From contig CAJNDS010000002.1 of the NCBI GenBank assembly GCA_905221605.1, positions 1,291,438 to 1,355,437 of the forward strand: a stretch of DNA of 64,000 nt, given 5' to 3'. A program made the position numbers and the translations under genes. Numbering within the stretch: position 1 is the first letter of the stretch; each line of letters opens with the position of its first letter. The stretch comes from Symbiodinium natans (lineage: Eukaryota; Sar; Dinophyceae; Suessiales; Symbiodiniaceae). Positions 26,116-35,616 of the stretch are shown in pieces. The notes beneath the pieces were generated by a model. The model was not told the DNA's origin, ran no database searches, and worked only from the letters and a program-made list of their open reading frames with translations.

Positions 26116-26329
26116 AGGCAATATCTCAACCCCACTTTAGAGCCGCCTACACTCACCTGGCTTAAGGAACCAGTCCTATGACCGCGGTGTAGCAAAAGAA
26201 TGGCCTCATGTGCTGGAAGTCAGGTCTTAAGTTGCGGTCTTTACTTGCAGTAGCCGCACCGTGCGAGCGAGCGTAGAGCTTTCAGTGACTTGCCCTCATG
26301 GCTGCAGAAAGCAGGCCGTTTCATGCCTG

Positions 26330-26690
26330 ACTTGCAAACTTGCCCTAAACCCTCAACCCTTTGGCATCCAGGCCTCGTAACGACTGCCGGGTACTTGACC
26401 CTCAACCCTAAACCCCTAAACCGAACACCCAGCAGTCTTCCCGCCTCTGCCCCAATGGCTGCAGCGTAGGGGTCTACCGGATGGTCCACCCGCGGCTCGG
26501 GCCAAGGGGCCGGTCCTAGCCAAGGCGTGTAGCGGACCTTTTTTGGGCGGAGGGTTTCGACTTTAGGGTTTAGGGTTTCGACTCTCACAAAGCTTTTTTG
26601 TTGCCACCCGCCTACAGTAACTGTCCAAAAGACGCACTGCAGGGACTACGCGCGATACTCGAAATAGTGGCCATCTGCGACATGTCGAAG
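26330..26690 (-). CDS. Unknown protein exons between telomere-like tracts
   Basis: An exon from about 26536 encodes VRYTPWLGPAPWPEPRVDHP followed by VDPYAAAIGAEAGRLLG. Telomere-like repeats (26560-26577 and 26345-26420) lie on both sides, in what would be introns of about 35-55 nt. The next exon may include PGSRYEAWMPK. The phase of the joins is not certain and no family was recognised. Confidence 0.35.
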
Positions 26691-27094
26691 ACTTTGTCTT
26701 GCTGACCAGATGACTGTAGAGGCTCTCTTTCCCATACCTTTGGGTCTCAGGCGGTCCTTCATCGGGAGACGACCACGGAAGAGCTGCCAGGGACCCTTCC
26801 CCATGGGGCAGGTTCTTCGGATCCAAGGCCTTGCGATCGGGACTAAAAGTCAAGGGACTAAAGGAGAGACCCCTGTAAGGGACCTTAGGGGTCATTTAGG
26901 GGTGGGGGTTGGGGCTGCTTAGGTACTCCGGACTATACAGTGCATATTCAGGGGATATATCTGGGTCAAAAGGGGAAAGATTAAGGGTCCCTTGTGAGGG
27001 CCCCTCGGCCTCTGCATGCCTGTGGAGTCTGCAGTCTGTAGCGAGCTTGTTCTTTTGCCGGCCCCAAGTCTAGACGCAAGATGAGAAGATTTGG

Positions 27095-27360
27095 GTGGGG
27101 GGGGGGGGGGGGCATTCTTGAAATCTAAGGGGCCCCTTCAAGCCTTCGAGCCCTTCGGGGGGGGGGGGGGGGAGATTCCATTGCTTGTACAAAAGGCATC
27201 CGAAAAAGCGTGCCCTCACGAAGTATAAGTATCCTTCAAGGTCCTGGAGGCCGTTACTCACGGTCCCTGGCTTTTGAGTGCGAGGGCATGACATGCACAA
27301 CAACTTCCGTGAGTCTCGGAGGGCTCACGATGCCGAAGCAAACCCCCCCCCCCCCCGCCT
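27095..27360. repeat. Poly-G and poly-C runs
   Basis: Homopolymer runs of about 13-16 bases lie at 27095-27112, 27159-27173 (G) and 27343-27356 (C). A minus-strand stretch between them (27300-27180) with NGLQDLEGYLYFVRARFFGC looks like an exon, function unknown. Confidence 0.6.
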
Positions 27361-28019
27361 CCCACAAGACCGTTCCTGGAGGGGCTCCAACTTCCCCAGG
27401 AACCTGCCATAGCAACAGCATCAAGGACACGCACAACACACCACGAAAGTGGTCGCCCCTGTGCTAGATCTATAGGACCCACTTCACAGACACTCAGGTG
27501 CATCACGTCTTCACGTCTTCGACTCTCACGACTTTCTTTGACTCTCACGACTTTCTCACAACACGTCTTAGGGTCTCCCCCCAGCAATCTCCAGTCAGAA
27601 AGCTGCAAGGATTTCGCATGCTGGCTGCTGTAGCTGCTGCATGTGTTGTGTCTGTACAGGCAGTGCTTCGAAATTCCGGGCATGGCTCTGGCACAATGAA
27701 GCTGAGTGTGTCTGAGCATACGAAGTGGTGGTCAACCTGCAGCTGCAAGAGCGTTGCACGTCATGAGGCACACTCAGCTCTGTGTTCACCGCTTCAAGCA
27801 GGCTGCCTTGCCTTGGGGGACAGGAAGCTTAACAAAATGGGTGCCAAACATTCTCAAACTCACTGCGACACATCCACTTCAACAGCGGATGTCGGATCCC
27901 ACGCTCATGCCTTGCGGTCATATCGCACCCCTCCTAGGTGTCCCTTCTGGGACGGGATCTAGGCACAAGAGCGCGGATCAATTCAGTTCTAGTCCAAGGC
28001 CTGTCTAAGTCCCTCAGCA

Positions 28020-29075
28020 TCACTCGGCTCTGCCGTCAGCTTCCTCTTGTAAGGAACCGGCATGGCTTGAGCTGTCTGAGCTGTCCACGTCTGACTGCAG
28101 CGCTGCTGCTGCTACGGCGAACTCTGGATCGGCTCTGAGGGCAGCAGACGCGTAGCACAGAGCGACCGTAGTCTCGGCAACGGCGGCACGGACAATCTCC
28201 CGATCGTCTTGCAAGGAGGGCGCGGCGAAGCTAAGGGCGAGCCCATCCTGTCGAACCGCCGCGAGCACGACGGACTTGTCGGCGCAGAGCTGCGGGGCCG
28301 CCGAGCGCAGGGCGAGTCCGCTCTCGTGCACGGCTGCAAGGACGATGCCACGGTCCGCCCGCAAGGCGTCGGAAGCGAAGGGTAGCGCCGTGCCACAATT
28401 CGACACCGCCGCCAGCACAACCTCTCGATCTGCTCGGGGGCCATCACCAGCATATCGCAGCGCGGACCCACTATGCTGCACGGCTGCTAAGACCACTTCA
28501 CGGTCGGCCTGAAATTCTGGGGCAGCATATCGGAGGGCAAGGCCGTTCTCTTGGACGCTCACCAGTGCTACATCTTTGTCATCTTTCAACGCACCTCCGG
28601 CGTACTGTAAATCGAAGCCATTTCTAGAAACGGCCGCAAGGACGATGTCCCGATCTCTTCGGAGGTCTTCGGAAAGTTCCCGCATTGACATGCCTAGGGC
28701 TTCAGCAGCGGCATGTGCATACATGTGTGCGCCTGTGCATGTTGAGGCCGACTTTCAAGCAAGTCTGAGCTCGCCACCAGAGGAGACCGCCTCAAGGGCT
28801 TTTTGGCGATCAGGGTTCAAGCGGATGAGCACCATGGCCGGAGTTGACATGTCCCACCTTGGTTTGGAGGCACGATGGAACATGCTGGAATGCTTCGCAT
28901 TTCGCACTGCAGGCGCTTTCCTGGTCTTGTAGATGAGCTGCTTTTCCTCTTCCTCGATGCGCCACTCTCCCACCGCAAGATTTGTCACGGCGCCATGTAC
29001 AGGGAGCAGCCGTTGTTCACGTACTGGGATCTGTAACTCTTGCTGCAGCTTGAGCTTGATGCTTCTGAGACCTGC
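28020..29075 (-). CDS. Ubiquitin-like plus DUF4116 repeat protein
   Basis: An exon from about 29072 (acceptor AG/G) encodes SIKLKLQQELQIPVREQRLL, resembling a ubiquitin-like fold start. After one or two introns within 28950-28700, the long exon to the stop at 28020 contains about seven 25-residue repeats of the form DREVVLAAV..NG.AL.YA, the DUF4116 signature that is expanded in protists and dinoflagellates. The protein ends in a Ser- and Glu-rich tail. DUF4116 proteins have no established biochemical role; the ubiquitin-like start suggests protein interaction. Exon edges between the two halves are approximate. Confidence 0.75.
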
Positions 29076-29469
29076 CAAACTGAGTGGTGCTAAGTGTCAG
29101 GCGGGCAGCACATGGCAACACAGCTGCGATCTCTAGCTCACTCTAGCTTCTCTGGCCAGCTCTGTGCCGCTGAGCTGTTGCCGAGGAGCTGTCAGAACTG
29201 CTGACTCGGAGATCGCAGAGCTTCTGGCCAGTGAAGGCTGCAAAGATCGGAAGGCCCCGGTCGGCCGCCATGTCCTGCACCGTTCCGGGACTGCGCCCTG
29301 TATGCTCGCAATTTGCAGGCCACTACGCCACTTGCAGCGGGAGCGGTCGCTTCTTGCTCTTGCTACCCTAAAAAAATTGCAGCGGAGTCCTTCCATGCGA
29401 CGGCAGTCTCTGCAGTTCTGCGGCCAATCGACTTCTGCAGTGCTTACGTGCTGGACACACAAATCGTCA

Positions 29470-29755
29470 TCGAACTAAGTTGACTGCTCAGGGGGAGCCT
29501 ACTACTTCCTGGCTGAGCTTGAAGTTCCGCTACTTTCTCGTCCATGACTTGTGACTTGACAGCTTTCCGGCCAACACTGCAACATCCGGCTTTGAGCCAC
29601 TGCACAAACTGCAGGAAGTCGTGCGCAGAGTTCAGCCAGTTGTCTGGGGGCCGGGTGCGGCCAGGGCACGGAGCCTTTCTGTCCTCAGGCAAAGCATTCC
29701 CGCGCGTGCCTCGTAGCCACAGTGCTGCAAGTAGGTTCGCAGGCGCCCCTGTCAT
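29470..29755 (-). CDS. Unrecognised coding exon
   Basis: The minus strand encodes DNWLNSAHDFLQFVQWLKAG and a following SQVMDEKVAELQ. Composition and lack of stops suggest a real exon. It lies between the DUF4116 gene and the Ulp1-like exon and may belong to either. Confidence 0.4.
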
Positions 29756-30186
29756 TTCGTCTCAGGTAATCAATCAAGGATGGCGCAGGATGGCTGGTCA
29801 CTTGGTCAGCTCTGATCCCGCAGCCTTCAGGCCAGGCTGCCTGGGCCCATCGAAACATGTCAAAAACATGCTGCGCAAAAATACCTCAAAAACGATTGAG
29901 TCAGGGTACAAGCCCAGGGCGAAGGAGCCGGCTTCTGAGTACTTGCTTCCCTGACAGGTAATTAGTGCGTCGCAGCATTCTCATGGGCGGGTAAAAATTA
30001 TCCTGGCCTCCAAGCTCTCGAAGAACCTGTGGCCGAACGTGAAAAAAGCCCGGCTGTGCTAGCAAAGCTCACAATCTGCAGCTCTCCACGGATACGAAGC
30101 AACGGTTGTGCGAGCAGCAAAGAGTGACGAAGCTTCCGTGGCTATGCCATTCTTGGGCGAGTAGGTTGCCACGGTGCGAGGCAAAC

Positions 30187-30410
30187 TCACAAGACGAAGA
30201 GGCCGCACTCCACGGCGGCCCGACTTTGTGGAATCGGTGCACCGGCTAGCTTGGGCATATGCTTGCTCAGGGTTTCAAGTCCAACCGATGCTGCGACGGC
30301 TGCTAGCGTGCACAGATACCGCTCAATTTCGTAATCTCGTCTGCCATCAATTGCACAATCAACGAAGTTGAACTTATGAGGGGGATGGCATGTCGGGCAC
30401 CTGTAACAAA
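30187..30410 (-). CDS. Possible Ulp1/SENP-type (C48) cysteine peptidase exon
   Basis: The exon ends at a GTGAGT-type donor after IPQSRAAVECGLFVL. In Ulp1-family SUMO proteases the catalytic Gln and Cys occur as PQQ..GYDCGVFV, so the spacing and CG(L/V)FV core fit. Upstream residues include FNFVDCAIDGRRDYEIERYL. The His and Asp of the triad would be in earlier exons, which I could not place. Similarity rests on one motif. Confidence 0.4.
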
Positions 30411-30539
30411 TAATATCCATACGCACACGACGCCAGCGCCCCATCGCAACTTGGGGCAAGCACGTGGCATCGCGTAGACATGAAAAGGAAGGTTGGGCGG
30501 GCTTGGCGCACGGTGACCCCCTACTCATCCTACTCTCTC

Positions 30540-31640
30540 CAGATCAGGTTAGCCAACACTGCACACATGGCCCATGCAGGCCCCCTTTCAGATCTTGCAC
30601 TTGCAGGCTTCACTCCGAAGCTTGCTGAGAACCTGGCGTGCTCTTCATGCTGTTCCGCCTGTATGGCGGCATCAGACCTGGCAACATAAACGGAGAGAGT
30701 TTTCCCATTGGAACGGCACTCGAATTCTTCTACAGCAACTGGGACATGCAAGTACACGTGCTGGCAGTACCAAGTGCAAAGAGCTTGCGGCAGACCTGGC
30801 ACGTCTATGTCTCTGAGGGCAGGTTGCCTCTGTTGACTCGGGGTTTGGGGATTTGCTGTAGCTTGTGCTGCCTTGAGTGCGAGCTCGTTCTGCACTAGCT
30901 TCTTGTTGGACGCAACGTGCCTGAGTAAGTCTTTCGGTCTGCCAAAACCACAGGCAGCGAACGTTGTCTCAAGGCCGTCGCGACTCGACAAATCGCCGGC
31001 CTTTGACCTTCGCAAGAGGCCAATGCCAGTCAAAGGTCGCTACATGCCCTAAAGCAAGATCTCCCAAGATGCCCCAGCTGCGCCTGGAAGCTGATGCTTG
31101 CCCGAAAGGACACAGAATGGTCTGGGCCGTGCTGTTGTATCTGCATCTCGGTTGGCTGGCGCCTCAGAAACTGCGAGTGCTTTGCGCGGGGCGCTCTTTG
31201 CTGGACGCCAGCGCGCCAAGCACATGCATCGGATCCTTGCCGTCCATGTGCCACCGCTTCAAGTTCTCATTCAAGTGCCCGCGCGCAATCTCGATCGTGA
31301 AGTTGCCGGCGCCATCATCCACTCTCTGCACAACAGGCCTGCGCGACACAACCAATTCGAGCCTAACCAACATCAAGCCATCGAGTATTCTGCAGATTTG
31401 CAAAGCAGCGCAAAAATCTACGGGCATCTGCCTGGTCGCGGCTGGAGTGGGAGCTGCACACGGGTGCTGCTTCCGGCCCACATCTTGCGGCGCCTTACTA
31501 CGCTCGGAGCAGGCCCTGAAGAGAAAAGCTATAACGGTGACCCTTGCTTTCCCAAAACCCTAAACCCTAAACCCTACACCCGAAACCTACACCCTAAACC
31601 CTAACTTTTCAGGGAGGAGCTGGTCGGCGGAAAGCCACGG
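30540..31640 (-). CDS. Unknown multi-exon protein(s) with a part-telomeric intron
   Basis: Coding-like minus-strand exons at about 31640-31602 (ending before a GTTAGGG donor), 31513-31400, 31341-31190 (PVVQRVDDGAGNFTIEIARG after AG/G) and 30960-30560 (FGRPKDLLRHVASNKKLVQN). The intron at 31601-31514 begins with about eight telomere-like units and ends with a pyrimidine-rich tail TTTTCTCTTCAG. No family was recognised, and one or two genes may be present. Confidence 0.4.
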
Positions 31641-31715
31641 GCACTGCTGGGCGCCCAGAAGTTGCGTGTGGGATCGGCGGCTGCCCTGGCGATACCTTGC
31701 AAAGGCAACACAGCC

Positions 31716-31804
31716 AGTGCCCCCTAATACTCCTTAATAGGGATTATAATCGGGGGTACGAAAATCCCCTAGTAAGGACTGTTAGCATTAGAGGAAACAT
31801 CCCA
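31716..31804. mobile_element. Hairpin (MITE-like) element, copy 3
   Basis: About 89 bp. The right end (GACTGTTAGCATTAGAGGAAA then CATCCCA) matches the other copies, while the left end is more worn (GTGCCCCCTAATACTCCTTA). Confidence 0.7.
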
Positions 31805-32093
31805 ACAACATGGTCTGTAAGTTTGGGCCAAGGGTTGGGTCAAAATTTCCATCATTCCCCCTCTCCCCGAACGGCTTGTCACGGATCATGCTCCCGATCT
31901 CCCTCGAGAGATAGGTCGGGCAGGCATTTATTTGCTACGGGCATCCAGTATGATCACACTACGAAGACTAAAAACACGAAAAGCACAACAGGCACCAATA
32001 TAACAACACTAAGAATAGTAGCCATTTCCAATCGCAGTAAACATACCGAATAATAAAAAAAAAAAAAAAACGAATAATACACCGAATGCTATG

Positions 32094-32880
32094 CTAACTG
32101 TGCAAGCTGGCAGCCTTGTGGGCCAGATGTCCCTGGGCCAGTGGACCAGAAGGGATGGCACTTCCACCAGAGGCCTTGCGCTTCTTGGTCGACGGCTCCG
32201 CCCTTGGCTTAATTTTTCACTCTCCATAATACGGGACCCCTAAAAAAAGACTCCCAAGTAGTAGGGTCCCCTTATAACCCAATAAGATAACCCGAGTATC
32301 GTAAACCCCTATTTCACAGCGTACGAAAAACAGGACAAGAGTGACTCAAGGCATTCAAGAAACGCTGCTTGGTCAAGCAGTCCTGACGACTCGAGGAATC
32401 GGAACATATCCTGCATTGCCAACCTTTGCATGCACGAGGCATCTGGATCCGTTTGGCCACGCACCCGGTTACAGCATAATTGCTCCATTGAAAATTTCAC
32501 ATCGCTGCGCCCGGCTGAAATCTAGGGCAGTTGCGCTTGAGCACGCTTCTTGCCTTAGAAGCACCACGTGTGAAGAAATACACCGGTCGAACAGCAGAAC
32601 CGCCACCCGTCACTGCTTCATGAGAACATCTTCTATAACCCTATGACCTGATGATCCGTGCCACTCAATGATTCTCCCTCTCTCGAAGGCTGGTTTCCAC
32701 CGCCAAGGGCCCATGCAGCCAAGGGACTGGGGGCAGATGCCACGGACACCTTCTGGACTCCTTGCACACCCCAAACCCTAAACCCTAAACCTTAAACCCT
32801 AAACCCCTAGTAGCCTGCGAGCATCAAGCATCGAACGCAGCAGTCCTGGGATCTTGAGAGTGCCTTACTCTGAAGCCAAA
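32094..32880 (-). CDS. Unknown protein with a telomeric-repeat intron and basic C-terminus
   Basis: An exon ending at 32805 encodes IPGLLRSMLDARRLLG. After a 55-nt intron that is mostly TTTAGGG copies, the exon from 32749 continues VSVASAPSPLAAWALGGG. An exon near 32430-32320 encodes RLAMQDMFRFLESSGLLDQA and the last exon encodes PRAEPSTKKRKASGG and ends at the stop at 32094. TKKRK could be a nuclear localisation signal. The gene order fits one gene, but the middle joins are inferred. Confidence 0.45.
32750..32804 (-). repeat. Intron made mostly of TTTAGGG repeats (55 nt)
   Basis: The sense strand starts GTTTAGGGTTTAAGG and after five units ends with a short tail to CCAGAAG. Donor and acceptor are in phase 0 and the acceptor is AG/G. 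Confidence 0.65.
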
Positions 32881-32907
32881 CTCCCAGAGGGAGGGGGGGG
32901 GTTCCGA

Positions 32908-33000
32908 AACTCAGGGTACCTTTTTTGGGGGGTCCCATTAATGGGCTTCTATTCTATTTGGGGGCATAAAAGGGGTAGCCCTGTTGTGGGACATACCTGC
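32908..33000. repeat. Dispersed repeat family 2, copy A
   Basis: About 93 bp matching 42912-43005 at roughly three quarters of positions by eye. Shared landmarks are GGGTACCTTTTTTGGGG, CTTCTATTCTATTTGGGG and AAAGGGG. No coding capacity. Confidence 0.7.
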
Positions 33001-33100
33001 CGTGCAAGCAAGGTGCATTGGAAGTCTTTGGTGGGGGTTGCTTGAATGGACACCTTGACTTGAAACTTGAAAGCACAAGCCAAAGAGCTGTCGCAATGTC

Positions 33101-33343
33101 CTACGGGCGCCGAGACAGGCGGGGGCTGGCCTCGAACTGCGTTCCAATCCTTGCCACGGGCCGCACCACAACGGATCGGGAGGGGACTAAGAACTCTGGC
33201 ATACTATCATCGGGGAACATTCCTGACCCACACCAGGCCAAGGAGCTTCTGACAATATGTATTGACCTCCGACGCAGCTTCCGCCATGCACCGCGACCCA
33301 TGTCAACTAACGCTATGCTTGAGCCTGCAGCGCTCTGACGCAT
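33101..33343 (-). CDS. Weak coding-like exon
   Basis: The minus strand encodes MFPDDSMPEFLVPSRSVVVR after an AG/G acceptor near 33215. Composition is protein-like but nothing is recognised. It is bordered by repeat family 2 and a hairpin element. Confidence 0.25.
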   Translation of the reverse strand: MRQSAAGSSIALVDMGRGAWRKLRRRSIHIVRSSLAWCGSGMFPDDSMPEFLVPSRSVVVRPVARIGTQFEASPRLSRRP

Positions 33344-33349
33344 TTGAGT

Positions 33350-33429
33350 TGGGATGTTCCCCCTTAGGGACTATAATAGGGGTACTCCAATCCCTCTTAA
33401 GAACTGTTAGTATAAGTAGGAACATCCCA
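33350..33429. mobile_element. Hairpin (MITE-like) element, copy 4
   Basis: An 80-bp inverted repeat, ends TGGGATGTTCCCCCTTAGGG and complement TGGGATGTTCCTACTTATAC, with AAGAACTGTTAGTATAAG in the right arm. Confidence 0.8.
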
Positions 33430-33434
33430 ACATT

Positions 33435-35093
33435 TGAGGGGTAATTCCAGTGGTGTTTGTTCACTCGCTGGACGAACCACACTGCACGGATGCTGGGGGC
33501 GACTGTTCGGGTTTAAGATTCTTGCTGCCACCCGGGTATGTTGTCTTGTGGGGGTCAGGGTTTTTGACTTCTCCGGCGCAGCTCACACTCTGCCAGATCT
33601 ACCACAAGCTTCGAGTGTGCTTGCATGGTGGACATGGAATCTGAGCAAGGCCACTTGCCCCCTTCTCCTCCCCGCTGGCGAAAATACCTTGGCGGCCCGC
33701 AGCAACCAGCAACTCGTGCGAGTCACGATCGGAAGGTGCCGAGTATATTATTTTATTGTACTTTATGTTATACTATATTATACTATAGTTCAAAATATTG
33801 TATTTTATTATATAATGTGATCTTATCTTATCTTACCTTACATTATATTATAGTATAGTATCTTATAACGCATGGCAGCGGCTGTCAGTCGTATTAAAGG
33901 TCCGCCCATGAACAGAAACACTGCACTTCACAAAGCGCTGAGCACCGGCACCGGCCAAGAGATGCATTGAAAAAAAGCCATGGCTGATGCTTGCCTTAGG
34001 AATTTAGGGTTTAGGGTTTGGGGTTTAGGGTTTGGGGTTTAGGGTTTAGGGCAGCTGCCGCCACCTTTGAGCATCTTGATGACATCTTGACATCTCAGGA
34101 GCGCACCCTCCTGGTTCTGGCGCTCATGCATATACCAAACCTTCGCCCAGGACCAGAATGCAATCAGGAAGGGCATCTGCCAACATCAAGTGCTGCCATG
34201 CTTCCAAAAGTTGATCATTGCTATTCTATTCTGAAATTCTGTCTCTTCATAATATAGACATATATATATATACACACACACACATGCTTTTAGTTAAGCT
34301 TGTTTATCTTATTGTTGATTACAAATACTATGGCTATTCTTGTGTGATTGTGAAGCTTGGACTCCCACACCAGGCAGCTGCGGGATGGGTGTTCCCATCT
34401 GCGTCTTCACCCAGTTGGGACCTCGGACGCGCAGTCCGCGGAGTCAGTTTTGGGGGTTTAGGGTTTAGGGTTTGGGGTTTCGGGTTTAAGGTTTAGGGTT
34501 TAGGGTTTAGGGTTTAGGGCTCCCTAGATACCTCCCATGACCCCCCCCTCCCTTAAGAACCCTAGAGGTCTCAAGGGTGCAAAGCAACCCCAGCAAAGCT
34601 GTTGAAAGTTCAAGGACTCTCTGGGGTGCCCTAGCAAGCCCTTGTCTTCTGGATCAGGGCGCCTGCGGTATACCCGAAGCCCAAACTTCAACATCTGATA
34701 CCCTTCTTTCTCTCCTCTTCTTCTTCTTCTTCTTCTTCTTCTTCTTCTTCTTCTTCTTCTTCTTCTTCTTCTTCTTCTGCTGGACTTGGGAGCCCGGGGG
34801 CCCCCGCGCGCGAGCGCGCCCGATAGTCTAAAGTGAACCCCCGTCGGGTGGCGACAAGAGAGGATGCCTCTCTCTCTCTCTCTCTCTCCTGCACGCTCAT
34901 CCTCTCTCTCTCTCTCTCTCTCTCGCTCTCTCTCTCTACTCTCTCACTCTCTCACTCTCACCCTCACCCTCACCCTCAACCTCACCCTCACTTCTTCTTC
35001 TTCTACGGGGCTTGAAGAGGGTGACCCCTCCCCGCGCGCAAGGCGCGCCCGGAATGCGTTCAGGTCTCACGTGAAACTTTCGCGACAGTGAGG

Positions 35094-35125
<32 letters not shown>

Positions 35126-35610
35126 TCTCTGGCAGAAACAGCTGACAGCGCCCGAAACGTTCTGACGAACCCGAGCGCCGGTCCGACCGGCTGGAAGGCT
35201 TCGTCCCTTAGCAGAACAGTCAGCTCTCCTATTGAGATGGTCCCCATTTCAAGGTTGATCCCTGTGTAATACCGGTTGCTTTATATCTTCTATGTAGGGT
35301 ACCCGAAAAGAGAGAACTGACCACTTGCACATTGAACGCGGTACGTCACGTGCCTGCAATGCTCCAGAAAGCTGCCAGGCAAGCCCTTTTTTTGCCTCAT
35401 TAGCCTCTGCGTGCGACTTCTGCATTAACTGGTGGCGGACTGCTTGGCTCAACTGCCTGTCATACCATCCACTGACAGAAGCTGCCACATCTCAGGCTGC
35501 TGGAGCAGAGCCGTCTCTAGCCGTTGCACTCGGATGGCCAGTGCCTGTCAGGGAAGCCTCCTAGTCAATCCCCCTCCACATGCTGCTAACACTTACGGGC
35601 AGACGACTTA
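33435..35610. other. Repeat-rich stretch downstream of the FUSC-like gene
   Basis: Contents: an AT-rich low-complexity block (33745-33870), telomeric arrays (34000-34050 and 34455-34520), and two related pyrimidine/GC modules (34708-34950 and 34960-35135). A minus-strand exon-like stretch around 34130-34055 (NQEGALLRCQDVIKMLKGG) runs into the first telomeric array, again at what would be a donor site. No complete gene is seen. Confidence 0.5.
34708..35135. repeat. Two diverged modules of CTT runs, GC stem and CT runs
   Basis: Module 1 has CTT repeats (34708-34778), a CCCGCGCGCGAGCGCGCC stem, and CT repeats (34870-34950). Module 2 has CTTCTTCTTCT (34992-35004), a CCCGCGCGCAAGGCGCGCC stem, and CT repeats (35092-35132). 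The matching order suggests a tandem duplication followed by divergence. Confidence 0.6.
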
Positions 35611-35616
35611 GCACAA

